Shown here piece after piece: positions 42,285 to 50,394 of a stretch of 64,000 nucleotides of DNA. The translations under genes and the position numbers were made by a program. Source of the stretch: Sphaerisporangium sp040683095 (GTDB lineage Bacteria > Actinomycetota > Actinomycetes > Streptosporangiales > Streptosporangiaceae); the NCBI RefSeq assembly GCF_040683095.1, contig NZ_JBFBCI010000008.1:1-64000 (forward strand). The letters are read 5' to 3'. The first letter of the stretch is position 1; each line of letters starts with the position of its first letter. The notes beneath the pieces were generated by a model. The model was given only the letters and a program-made list of their open reading frames with translations, made no database searches and was not told the origin of the DNA.

Positions 42285-43358
42285 ATGTCCGACCGCATCG
42301 GCGTAAGGCACCAGGACGCCGTATATCGGGACGCGCCCCAGTTCACCGCCGAGAGCGACCCGCGCGAGTTGCCGGCGTCCGCCCGCTCGATGCCGCGCAG
42401 ACAGCAGATCACGGGTATCGCGCTGTACTGCCTCATCGCCTTCGGGCTCTGCTGGCTGGTCTGCCTACCGCTCTGGACAGGCCCTGGTCTCTCCGACCCG
42501 GCTCTCTTAACGATCTGCGGAGGGATCGCCATGTTCACGCCGGCGCTCTCCGCCATTCTGATCGTCCGTTTGGTCGAGCGTCGCTCGTGGCGTCGCAGGA
42601 AGTCGCAGATCTCGCGTCCCGACGGTCACGCTCCGGAGCGCGACACGGTGCTCGCGAGTCTCGGCTTGGGGATGAACGGCGGCTTGGTCCGACTTCTCGG
42701 CGCGCTCGCCATCGGCATTATCGCACCCGTCATCCTGCTGGTGGCGTCCCAGCTGCTCGCGGGTGTTCTCGGCACCTTCGATCTCGACCTCACCTTGCGG
42801 CAGGCCGCAGCCGATCTGGGACTCCCGGCAGGCACCTCACTTCCGCAGATCTGGCTAGCCTTCGGTGGCAAGCTGCTGACGGCGATGGTGCTCGGCGGCG
42901 CGATCAACCTGATCCTCGCTCTCGGCGAGGAGCTCGGGTGGCGCGGCTACCTCATGCCGCGGATTGAGCAGCTGTGGGGACTTCCGGCCGCCATCGTCGC
43001 CGGGGGCGTGCTGTGGGGGCTCTGGCATGCACCGTTGATTCTTCTTGGCTACAACTACCCCGATGCGGTGCCGTGGGCCGGGCAACTCGCGATGATCGCA
43101 GCATGCATCGGGGTAGGAGGCTTCCTCTACTGGCTGACCGTGCGCTTCGGCTCCCTGTGGCCGGCGGCGCTCGCCCACGGGGTGAACAACGCTACATCCG
43201 CGCTGATCATGACCTCGCTGCCGGCCCCCGGCGCGACGATCGACACCGTGAACGGCTCAGCCATGGGCTGGCCTGGATGGATCGTCTACGGCACGGTGGT
43301 CCTCGTCGGGTTCGCGCTCATCCGCCGTCGACGTCGTGCCCTCGTCACCGGTCACTGA
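42285..43358 (+). CDS. CPBP-family intramembrane metalloprotease
   Basis: A 357-residue membrane protein from ATG 42285, with GGAG five bases before. Seven or eight hydrophobic segments are visible. CPBP/Abi motifs are present: EELGWR (Glu215, Glu216, Arg220) in motif 1, WGLWHAPLILLGY (His248) in motif 2, and a C-terminal AALAHGVNNATSA. Members cleave or process membrane substrates; some confer immunity to bacteriocins. It follows the damaged two-component genes and may once have been their target. It is within the segment that splits the CPT-like gene. Confidence 0.87.
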   Translation: MSDRIGVRHQDAVYRDAPQFTAESDPRELPASARSMPRRQQITGIALYCLIAFGLCWLVCLPLWTGPGLSDPALLTICGGIAMFTPALSAILIVRLVERRSWRRRKSQISRPDGHAPERDTVLASLGLGMNGGLVRLLGALAIGIIAPVILLVASQLLAGVLGTFDLDLTLRQAAADLGLPAGTSLPQIWLAFGGKLLTAMVLGGAINLILALGEELGWRGYLMPRIEQLWGLPAAIVAGGVLWGLWHAPLILLGYNYPDAVPWAGQLAMIAACIGVGGFLYWLTVRFGSLWPAALAHGVNNATSALIMTSLPAPGATIDTVNGSAMGWPGWIVYGTVVLVGFALIRRRRRALVTGH

Positions 43359-43430
43359 CCCCGAACCCCAGCCGGTGCTTCTCGGAGTCTTTGGATCGAG
43401 CCGCTTGACCATGCCCTGGGGGCAGGGACC

Positions 43431-43447
43431 AGACAACCGGGTTGTCT
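43431..43447. repeat. 8-bp perfect inverted repeat at the edge of the inserted segment
   Basis: AGACAACC-G-GGTTGTCT lies exactly where homology to the CPT-like N-terminus ends (43440). It could be part of the inserted DNA's end or a recombination hot spot. Confidence 0.5.
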
Positions 43448-43508
43448 TGCCCGAACTCGACGTCCCGTTGAGGAAGATGACCCGTCCGGCGTGTGCGGCG
43501 TTCGGCAT
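43440..43508 (-). pseudogene. 5' part of the split CPT-like gene (P-loop)
   Basis: From ATG 43508 the minus strand reads MPNAAHAGRVIFLNGTSSSG and KTT, the N-terminal Walker A of chloramphenicol-phosphotransferase-like kinases (GTSSSGKTT). After Thr23 the sequence no longer resembles the family. The remaining two thirds lie at 40514-40850 on the same strand. Confidence 0.68.
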
Positions 43509-43786
43509 GCCGGCCACTGTATCCACGACGGCACTCACCTGCCTTGAGACAGGTGGCGGTACCTCCTTGCCTCTACCTCGGGATCCTTCTGGCCCCTGGA
43601 GAGGACGGCTGACGATCCGGGCGGGCAGTCGTTCAAGTGTTTCGCCCAGTAGATCCCCAGTCATATGCAAGTGGGCGTTTCTAGGTTTCTCATGCAGCCG
43701 CCGGGCCGTTGGAGAGCCTGCGGCGCCGGTCCTCTGAGGGAGGGCCGGGGAGTGAGGCCGCGATCACGCGGCGGGGAGGAACGATC

Positions 43787-43942
43787 ATGTCGAAGATCAC
43801 TATTGACGACCTGCCTTTCGAGGGTGCGGAGCTCGGCGACGCCGAGCTGGTTCAGGTGGCGGGCGGCGCGAGGCCGGAGAAGCACTGGGAGGCCAGCGCC
43901 TGGACCCTGAACGACGTGCCCTACGAGTGGTGGCTGGTCTGA
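43787..43942 (+). CDS. RiPP precursor peptide with double-glycine leader
   Basis: A 51-residue peptide with a strong GGGGAGGA site six bases before ATG. The leader ELGDAELVQVAGG ends in Gly-Gly, like leaders cut by C39 peptidases. The predicted core is ARPEKHWEASAWTLNDVPYE followed by WWLV. It is rich in Trp (4) and acidic residues (4), with Lys, Ser and Thr available as nucleophiles. The genes that follow encode an ATP-grasp ligase, a peptide-maturation protein, a small membrane protein and a C39 ABC exporter. I therefore infer omega-ester or omega-amide crosslinks between side chains and carboxylates (graspetide-type chemistry). The product is not known to me. Confidence 0.8.
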   Translation: MSKITIDDLPFEGAELGDAELVQVAGGARPEKHWEASAWTLNDVPYEWWLV

Positions 43943-44054
43943 TCTAGCCGGCGGGCATCCGGATGCCATGGCGTGGTGGGACGCGAAAAGCGTTCCACCG
44001 CGCCGTCAGGGTGGGCTGGGTAGTGGGGTTTCGAGGCGGGGCCGAGAAGTGATA

Positions 44055-45130
44055 ATGATCATGAGTTCGCGCGGGGACGGGGCCGCCGAGAGGGTCCTGG
44101 GGGCACTGCGCCGGCGTGGGGCCTATCTGGTGGGTTCGGACGAGCCCTCGGGCGGCGGGGCGCCGGGTTCGAAGGCCGGCGGGGCGCCGGGTTCCAAGGC
44201 CGGCGGGACGCCGGGTTCCAAGGCCGGCGGGACGCCGGTGCTGTGGTGGGACAACGGCGACTACCCCGCGCGCAGCCGGATCACCGCGTCGTTCACCGGC
44301 GGCGAGCGTCGGCTGCTCCTGGACACCGATACGGGCACCATCGACCTGTCCCAGATCACCGCGGTGTGGCGCAGCAGGCCGAGCGGCCCGCAGGCGGCCG
44401 ACACCATCACCGAGCCGAGCCGGCGCGCGCACGTCAAGCTCCAGGCGGAGGTCATGCTGACGGGGTGTGGAGCCTGCTGAACGCCCGCTGGCTCCCCGGG
44501 CGCCGCGCGGACGAGCTGCGCGCCCACAACAAGATCTTCCACCTGGCCCGCGCGATCGACCTGGGCTTCTCCGTACCCGACACGACGTACACCAACGACC
44601 CCGCACACCTCGCGGACGCGTACGAGTCGGCGGCCGGGCGGCTGGTCGCCAAGCAGATCGCCTCCGACCGGTTCCAGATCGACGGCGCCCAGCACCGCGC
44701 GTACACGACCGTGGTCACCCGCCGTCACCTGACCTCCCGGCACCGGCTGCGGCACGAGCCGGTCATCCTGCAGCCGTACGTCCCGAAGGCCGTCGAACTG
44801 CGGGTGATCGTCGTGGGGGGGCGGGTGCTCGCCGCGGAGATCGACGCGTCGGCCTCCAGGGCGGCCAGGGACGACTGGCGGCACTACGACAACGACCGCG
44901 TCCGGTACAGCCCGCACGACCTGCCCGCCGAGGTGGCGCTGCGCTGCGCCCGGCTGGTCGCCGACGTCGGCCTCACCTACGCCGCCCTCGACTTCATCGT
45001 GACGCCCGGCGGCGAGTACGTCTTCCTGGAACTGAACTCCAACGGTGCGTGGGGGTTCGTCGAGCTCTGGGCAGGGCTGCCGGTCAGCGACGCGATCGCC
45101 GACCGGCTCATGGACGGAGAGAAGCCGTGA
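44055..45130 (+). pseudogene. ATP-grasp peptide ligase, frameshifted as given
   Basis: The N-terminal part (from ATG 44055) runs to a stop at 44480: it ends VKLQAEVMLTG and then CGAC. One extra G in the run GGGG (44462-44465) would continue VWSLLNARWLPGRRADELRA and an intact ATP-grasp core (NKIFHLARAIDLGFSVPDTT, VILQPYVPKAVELRVIVVGG) with metal-binding LELNSNGAWGFVELW, to TGA 45130. These are the conserved blocks of graspetide ligases. The N-domain contains a threefold SKAGGTPG-type repeat. The frameshift is either an assembly indel, programmed slippage or inactivation. The enzyme would crosslink the precursor encoded upstream, using ATP. Confidence 0.82.
44160..44231. repeat. 24-bp in-frame tandem repeat (three copies) in the ATP-grasp gene
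   Basis: Units at 44160-44183, 44184-44207 and 44208-44231 differ at one or two bases. They encode APGSKAGG, APGSKAGG and TPGSKAGG in the N-terminal domain. Confidence 0.9.
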
Positions 45131-46188
45131 CCGATTTCGCCGAGGCCCTGGAATCCGGGGCCGACCTGCTGCTCTCGCTGCCCCGCCGCCGGGCCGGCGT
45201 CGCCGCCGCACGCCGCGCGGCGGACGAGTGGGCCGCGCGGCACCCGCGGACCCGGGCGCGGCTGCTCGTCGACCAGCGCCCGGGAACGCCCGTGGTGGAC
45301 TATGACCTGCTGCTCGACCATCCGGGCGGCGGCACGGTCGCGCTGACCGCTCCGCCCGAGGACGGGGTGCCCTGGCTGATCGACCACTCGACGCACTGGG
45401 CCGCCGGGTACCTGGTCAGCGTGGACGACGTGCACGTGTCGGTGCCCCAGGCGCTGACCATGCTGCGCTCGCTGTCCCGGCGGGACGCCTCGCCGTACGA
45501 GGACATCGTCGACCAGTGCCTGCTGTCCGCGGCCGCGTCCGAGGACGGCGCGCCGGTGAGCGCGGCGGAACTACAGGCGACGGCGGACGAGTTCCGCCGC
45601 GGCCGTGGCCTTCGCGACCGCGCGTCGACGCTGGCCTGGATGGCCGAGGCGGGTATGTCCGGCGAGCATTTCGAGGCGTACATCGCGGGGATCGCCCGCC
45701 GCCGCCGGTTCCGCCGTGACAAGGAGGCCGAGCTGGCGCCGGGCCATCTGGCCGCGCACCCGGGAGATTTCGCCCGCGTCAAGGCCGTCTGGGTCACCGG
45801 CGCGAACAAGACGATCGCCGACACCGTGGACGAACTGCTGACGAGCCTCGCGCCGGGCGGGCTTCTCACCGGCCCCGTGTCGGACGCGCCGCTCTCCGGC
45901 CCCGTGTCGGACGCGCCGCTCTCCGGCCCCGCCTCGTTCGGTGAGGCGGTGGTGACCGTCGCGACCCGCTGGGAGAAGGATCTGCCCGAGGCCCTGCGCG
46001 GGACGCAGCCCGGCCAGGTCGTCGGGCCGGAGAAGCTGCCCAGCGGCGGGTTCCTGACCGGCGCCGTCCTGTCCAGGACCCCCGCCGCCGGGGACCCCGA
46101 GACGCTTGACGCCGCCGGGCGCGCCGCGTTCGCCGTGTGGCTGGGGGAGCGCCGCACCGCGGCCACGGTCGAATGGCACTGGTCGTGA
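45127..46188 (+). CDS. RiPP peptide-maturation protein (PpiC-related, TIGR04500-like)
   Basis: A 353-residue protein whose GTG overlaps the ligase stop (GTGA). The N-half is a mixed fold (VDYDLLLDHPGGGTVALTAP; AAGYLVSVDDVHVSVPQALT). The C-half has a helical block (ELQATADEFRRGRGLRDRAS) reminiscent of parvulin-chaperone N-domains, then a beta region. From memory this matches the family named putative peptide maturation system protein, which travels with ATP-grasp ligases and C39 exporters. It may hold or fold the precursor for the ligase. A 27-base duplication encodes GPVSDAPLS twice. No catalytic residue can be assigned. Confidence 0.72.
   Translation: MTDFAEALESGADLLLSLPRRRAGVAAARRAADEWAARHPRTRARLLVDQRPGTPVVDYDLLLDHPGGGTVALTAPPEDGVPWLIDHSTHWAAGYLVSVDDVHVSVPQALTMLRSLSRRDASPYEDIVDQCLLSAAASEDGAPVSAAELQATADEFRRGRGLRDRASTLAWMAEAGMSGEHFEAYIAGIARRRRFRRDKEAELAPGHLAAHPGDFARVKAVWVTGANKTIADTVDELLTSLAPGGLLTGPVSDAPLSGPVSDAPLSGPASFGEAVVTVATRWEKDLPEALRGTQPGQVVGPEKLPSGGFLTGAVLSRTPAAGDPETLDAAGRAAFAVWLGERRTAATVEWHWS
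45871..45924. repeat. 27-bp perfect tandem duplication
   Basis: Two identical 27-base units (45871-45897 and 45898-45924) encode GPVSDAPLS twice in the maturation protein, followed by a partial third (GPAS). Confidence 0.9.
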
Positions 46189-46427
46189 CCGGCACCGACC
46201 ACCCGCGCCCGATCCCACGGCCACGTCCCCCACAGGCGGCACCGGTCGCGGGGAGGAGCGGCGTGTACCGGGAGGAGGCGCTGCGCAGCCGGGCGGCCTC
46301 CCGCGCCGCGGCCCCGGTGCCCGTGGTGATCAGCAGCCCCTCGTTCCTCGCGTTGTGGCTGGTGGTGGCCGCCGTCGTCGCGGGCGGGGCCGTGCTGACC
46401 GCCCTGGCGCTGAGGGCGGTTTCCTGA
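46185..46427 (+). CDS. Small single-pass membrane protein of the RiPP exporter
   Basis: An 80-residue protein from GTG 46185, overlapping the previous stop (GTGA) and the next start (TGATG). A Pro/Arg-rich N-terminus leads to VYREEALRSRAASRAAAPVP and a membrane helix (ALWLVVAAVVAGGAVLTALA). The layout copies the N-terminal cytosolic and transmembrane part of HlyD-type adaptor proteins (the FRKEAL-like motif), but the periplasmic region is absent. It may be a minimal adaptor for the C39 transporter. Alternative start ATG 46173. Confidence 0.7.
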   Translation: MTGTDHPRPIPRPRPPQAAPVAGRSGVYREEALRSRAASRAAAPVPVVISSPSFLALWLVVAAVVAGGAVLTALALRAVS

Positions 46428-48568
46428 TGATGCGCCGCCCCCCGGTCCTGTTGCAGAACACCGACACCGAGTGCGGCGCCGCCTGCCTGGCCATGGTGCT
46501 CTGCCACCATGGTCACCGCACGACCCTGCACCAGGTGGCCGAACGGCTCCAGGTCGGCAGAGACGGGCTGAGCGCCAAGGCCATCGTGGACGGCGCCCGT
46601 GACCACGGCCTCAAGGCGCGGGCCTTCTCCCTCGCGCCCGAGGACCTGGCGCGCGTGCCGCTTCCCGCGGTCGCGCACTGGGAGTTCAACCACTTCGTGG
46701 TGGTCGAACGCTGGTCGCCCGACCGGGTGGACATCGTCGACCCGGCGCGGGGCCGCCGCAGGCTCACCGCGGAGGAGTTCAGCGCCGGGTTCACCGGCGT
46801 GCTGCTGGTCTTCGAGCCCGGTGAGGGATTCCGGCGCGGCACGTCCTCGATGGCGAGCGCCTGGCGCCGCGAGTTCGTCCGCACCCTGTTCCGGCGCCGG
46901 CGCGGCCTGCTCGCGCAGGTGATCGCGGCCTCGCTGCTGCTGCAACTGCTCGGGCTCGCCCTTCCGCTGTTCTCCGAGCTGCTGATCGACACCATCGTCC
47001 CGTCCCGGGCGGCCGAAGTGCTGTCCTTGCTGGGCGGGGCCGTGCTGCTGGCGGGGGCGGCGCAGTTCGTGATCGGTTACCTGAGGGCGGCGCTGCTGGT
47101 GGCGGTGCGGGCCCGGGCCGACCAGGAGCTCACCGAGAGCGTGGTCGGTCATCTGGTCGCTCTGCCGTACCGCTACTTCACCCGGCGCGGCAAGGGCGAC
47201 CTGGTGACGCGCGCCGCGAGCGTCTCGACGCTGGGCGACATCCTGACCGGCCAGGTCGTGGCGGCACTGCTGGACGGGCCGCTCGCCCTGGGGTACATCG
47301 TGCTCGTCTACCTCTACGACCCCGTCTTCGGGCTGGCGCTGACCGGTCTGGCCCTCCTCCAGACGCTCCTGCTGCTGGCCACCACCAGCCGGATGGCCGC
47401 GCTCACCCAGCAGGAACTCACCGCACTGTCCGCGTCGCAGGGCAGCCTCATCCAGACGATCACCGGTATCGAGACGCTGAAGGCGTCGGGGGCCGAGCGG
47501 CGGGCGGTCGAGCAGTGGGCGGCCCACTTCGCCCGGCATCTCAACGCCGACGTGCGCACCGGCCTCACCCGGGGGCTCCTGGACTCCGCGTTGTCGGCGA
47601 TCCGGGTGGTGGCCCCGCTCGGGCTGCTGTGGCTCGGCGCCTGGCGGGTACTGGACGGTCAGCTCACCGTGGGCACGCTGATCGCGCTGAACGCCATCGC
47701 CGTCGGCGCCCTGACCCCGCTCGGCTCGTTGATGACCGGCCTGCAGAGCCTGCAGCAGGCGGGCGCGCACTTCGACCGGCTGTCGGACATCCTGGCCTCC
47801 GAGCCGGAACCGAGTGACGGCATCGAGGTGCTGCGGCTGCGCGGCGCGGTGGAACTGCGGGAGGTGGGGTTCCGGCACGACCCCCGCGGTCCGTGGACGG
47901 TGAGGGACGTCTCGGTCTCCGTCCGTCCGGGGCAGAAGGTCGCCCTGGTGGGTCCCTCGGGGTCGGGCAAGAGCACGCTGGCCAGGCTGCTGCTGGCGCT
48001 GCACACCCCGGTCACGGGCGAGATCCGCTACGACGGCGTCCCGGCGTCCGAGCTCGACCTGCGCACCCTGCGCCGCCAGTTCGGCGTGGTCACCCAGGAT
48101 CCCGCCCTGTTCAACGGCTCGATCAGGGAGAACATCTCGCTGAACGACCCGGGTGCCTCCTTGGACCGGGTGGTCGCCGCGGCGCGGCTCGCCGCGCTCC
48201 ACGACGAGATCGTGGACATGCCGATGGGGTACGAGACCATGCTCACCGACGGCGGCGGCCTGTCCGGCGGCCAGCGGCAGCGGCTCGCCCTCGCCCGCGC
48301 CGTCCTGTCACGGCCGAAGGTGCTGCTGCTCGACGAGGCGACCAGCAACCTCGACAGCGCCACCGAGGCGGTCATCGAGGCCAACCTGAGCCGGCTCGTC
48401 CAGACCCGGATCGTCATCGCCCACCGGCTCAGCACGATCAGGGACGCCGACCTGATCCTCGTGGTCGACTCCGGCCGCATCGTCCAGCGCGGCACCCACG
48501 ACGAACTGATGGCCATGGGCGGCACGTACGCCCGGCTCGTCGCCGCTCAGACCGTTCCGTCCGCGTGA
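46427..48568 (+). CDS. C39-peptidase-containing ABC exporter (PCAT)
   Basis: A 713-residue protein combining leader peptidase, permease and ATPase. The C39 triad is Cys16 (TECGAACLAM), His89 (FNHFVVVERW) and Asp105 (DIVDPARGR), preceded by the Gln10 oxyanion residue. Six membrane helices occupy about residues 155-430. The ATPase has Walker A GPSGSGKST, signature LSGGQRQR, Walker B VLLLDEATSNLD and H-loop IAHRLSTIRD. It should cut the precursor after Gly-Gly and export the mature peptide. It is the last gene of the coupled RiPP operon. Confidence 0.93.
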   Translation: MMRRPPVLLQNTDTECGAACLAMVLCHHGHRTTLHQVAERLQVGRDGLSAKAIVDGARDHGLKARAFSLAPEDLARVPLPAVAHWEFNHFVVVERWSPDRVDIVDPARGRRRLTAEEFSAGFTGVLLVFEPGEGFRRGTSSMASAWRREFVRTLFRRRRGLLAQVIAASLLLQLLGLALPLFSELLIDTIVPSRAAEVLSLLGGAVLLAGAAQFVIGYLRAALLVAVRARADQELTESVVGHLVALPYRYFTRRGKGDLVTRAASVSTLGDILTGQVVAALLDGPLALGYIVLVYLYDPVFGLALTGLALLQTLLLLATTSRMAALTQQELTALSASQGSLIQTITGIETLKASGAERRAVEQWAAHFARHLNADVRTGLTRGLLDSALSAIRVVAPLGLLWLGAWRVLDGQLTVGTLIALNAIAVGALTPLGSLMTGLQSLQQAGAHFDRLSDILASEPEPSDGIEVLRLRGAVELREVGFRHDPRGPWTVRDVSVSVRPGQKVALVGPSGSGKSTLARLLLALHTPVTGEIRYDGVPASELDLRTLRRQFGVVTQDPALFNGSIRENISLNDPGASLDRVVAAARLAALHDEIVDMPMGYETMLTDGGGLSGGQRQRLALARAVLSRPKVLLLDEATSNLDSATEAVIEANLSRLVQTRIVIAHRLSTIRDADLILVVDSGRIVQRGTHDELMAMGGTYARLVAAQTVPSA

Positions 48569-48677
48569 GCCGCCGCGTTCGTCCCCATTGTCACCGGCTT
48601 CGAGGAGCGCCTCTGGGCGTGACCGCGGCCCCCGGCGGCGTGCGCGATGCCCGAAAGGGGGGCACAGGGGTGGGCCT

Positions 48678-49622
48678 TCAGTCCTTGCCGGTCGGCTTGT
48701 TCGCTCCCCGCAGCCGCCTGCGAGTCCACCGGACGGCGCGCTGGGCCACCGGGCCCGCGAGGCTGATCTCCGCGGTCGCCTTCCGCAGCGACGCCGTGGC
48801 CGACTTCGACTCGGCGACCGCCTGCTTGAGCTCCGCCGACGTGCGCTTGAGTTCGGCGCTCAGCTTGCGCAGCGTGGCCGCGTCCACCGGGGGATCGGCC
48901 GGCTTCTTCACCTCGTTGACGCGGAGCAGGTCCCGGTCGCTGAGCGGGTCGATGGTGAACCACAGTTCGGGCGTCTTCTCCAGCCACAGCCGCATGCGCT
49001 CGCGCAGCGGCCCGGGGTCGCCCCACGTCCCGTACAGCTTCTGGGTGCTGATGGCGACCGGCTCCAGCCCGAGGTTCACCACCGCCTCCCAGACCGCCAT
49101 GGCGACCCCGGGCGTGTGCACGCTGCGGTAGTCGTCGAACACGACGACCCCGTCCGGCCTCAGCACCCGGCGCGCCGCCAGAATGTCGTCCTTCACGTGC
49201 ACATAGAGGTGGGACGCGTCCACGTGGACGAACCTGCATGAATTCGGCGCCACATGATCGAGAATTACAGAGGTCGGCCCGTGAACGATCTTCGGAAGCC
49301 TCTCGTGGAATGTCAGGTAGTTCTGCTCGAACTTCTCCCGCGTCAACGAGGAGTACGAGCGGCTGGTCTCGGCGTTGTTCGCCTCTTCGGGGGCGTCGGA
49401 CTCGAAAAGATCGCAGACGGTCAGCGTCTCACCGGCGCGCAGATGACTGCCGATCAGTATCGCGCTCTTACCGAGGTAGGTCCCGAGTTCGAGAAGATCT
49501 CCCGGGGGTTCGCCGACGGCCTTCTCCGACAGGATCCAGCTGAATAGCCGCTGGTCCGTCGCCCAGAACCAGCCGGGGATCCGGTCGAGATCCTTAGGAG
49601 TCAATGCTTCCCTAGCCGCCAT
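48678..49622 (-). CDS. Class I SAM-dependent methyltransferase with coiled-coil tail
   Basis: A 314-residue protein. The SAM-binding core has LLELGTYLGKSAILIGSHLR (motif I), the acidic VCDLFESDAPEEA and CRFVHVDASHLYVHVKDDIL with GVVVFDDYRS, like the TylF/cephalosporin-hydroxylase-type methyltransferases that act on sugars or small molecules. After about residue 225 it gains a helical tail with heptads (LSAELKRTSAELKQAVAESK) and a basic end. It faces the RiPP operon tail to tail. A role in modifying that product is possible, but the opposite orientation makes it uncertain. It overlaps the fragment upstream by 22 bases. Confidence 0.83.
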   Translation of the reverse strand: MAAREALTPKDLDRIPGWFWATDQRLFSWILSEKAVGEPPGDLLELGTYLGKSAILIGSHLRAGETLTVCDLFESDAPEEANNAETSRSYSSLTREKFEQNYLTFHERLPKIVHGPTSVILDHVAPNSCRFVHVDASHLYVHVKDDILAARRVLRPDGVVVFDDYRSVHTPGVAMAVWEAVVNLGLEPVAISTQKLYGTWGDPGPLRERMRLWLEKTPELWFTIDPLSDRDLLRVNEVKKPADPPVDAATLRKLSAELKRTSAELKQAVAESKSATASLRKATAEISLAGPVAQRAVRWTRRRLRGANKPTGKD

Positions 49623-49975
49623 TGGCGCAGCCTAACAGGGCGAACTCCCTGATCAACACGGGTACGGCTGAGCCGGTCGGCGAGCCGGTAGGGATCGCCT
49701 TCCACCTTCAGCAGTCGGTCGACGCCGCGTTGCAGGCGTAGCCGCATGGCGTTGAAGAGCGCGCCCGTGGCCAGCGCCGCGGCCGGCCCGGCGGACGGGT
49801 CCTCACCGTCCCGGCCACCGAACCAGGCGCCGAACAGCCAGGTCAGCCCGAAGTGAATCCCGCCGGTGAGCACCGTCAGCGACCCGTAGACGAGGACGCG
49901 GTTGACGACGACGTCCGCGCCGGGGAACCGGTGCCCGAGCGCCGCGGCGATGACCGCGCGCCGGTTGACGACCAT
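49601..49975 (-). pseudogene. Membrane fragment of a sensor histidine kinase
   Basis: A 124-codon frame reading GADVVVNRVLVYGSLTVLTG, then NAMRLRLQRGVDRLL and GDPYRLADRLSR. In full-length actinobacterial kinases this block (VNRVLVYG, RLQRGVxRLLYG, DPYxVLxRLGR) lies between the membrane helices and the GAF/kinase part. Neither the earlier helices nor the kinase core is present. I therefore read it as a remnant, although a stand-alone small membrane protein is possible. Confidence 0.6.
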
Positions 49976-50178
49976 CAGCGTGCCTCAGCGAAGCCGGGGC
50001 CGGCCAGCCCGCGCGGGAAGCCCCGATCCGCAGGCGCGGACCGGTGCGCGCTGGGAGGTCCCCTCCGCTGTCGGGTAGGTCCGCTTCGTTATCCCAACCG
50101 TGCCGCGCCTGGTCATCGGAGTGGAGCACGCAGATCGTCGCCGTCTTCACCCGTCCCGCAGCCGTCGAGGAGTCACCC

Positions 50179-50304
50179 ATGTTCCTGCGTGTCGCGATCA
50201 CCCTGCAGACCTTGGCCCTCTTCGCCGTGCCGATCACCACCGCACTGTTGCCGTCCACGGCCACCGGTGATCCTTGCTCGACGCGCGCAGTTCCGCCGGC
50301 CTGA
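50179..50304 (+). CDS. Small hydrophobic/secreted peptide
   Basis: A 41-residue peptide starting MFLRVAITLQTLALFAVPIT, with GAGGAG six bases before ATG. The hydrophobic N-terminus could be a signal peptide or anchor. A strong terminator follows at 50338. It is short, with no family match that I know, so it may be noise, but site and spacing support translation. Confidence 0.42.
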   Translation: MFLRVAITLQTLALFAVPITTALLPSTATGDPCSTRAVPPA

Positions 50305-50337
50305 TCGTCCCGTCTGTCGTCGTCCGACCCGTCAGGC

Positions 50338-50369
50338 GAAGGCCCCGCCGGGCGACCGGCGGGGCCTTC
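50338..50369. terminator. Strong hairpin terminator
   Basis: GAAGGCCCCGCCGG pairs perfectly (14 bp) with CCGGCGGGGCCTTC across a GCGA tetraloop. It separates the small plus-strand peptide gene from the minus-strand secreted-protein gene ending at 50395. Confidence 0.9.
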
Positions 50370-50394
50370 GGTGGCCGACCTGCGGGGAGAACCC

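Noticed and set aside
40514..43508. Functional antibiotic-resistance phosphotransferase
   Set aside because: The P-loop and the catalytic remainder are 2.6 kb apart and the middle is missing, so no intact enzyme is encoded.
48678..49622. Methyltransferase as a core member of the RiPP operon
   Set aside because: It is on the opposite strand, tail to tail with the exporter, and belongs to a different methyltransferase type from those that I associate with ATP-grasp RiPP clusters; kept as a neighbour only.
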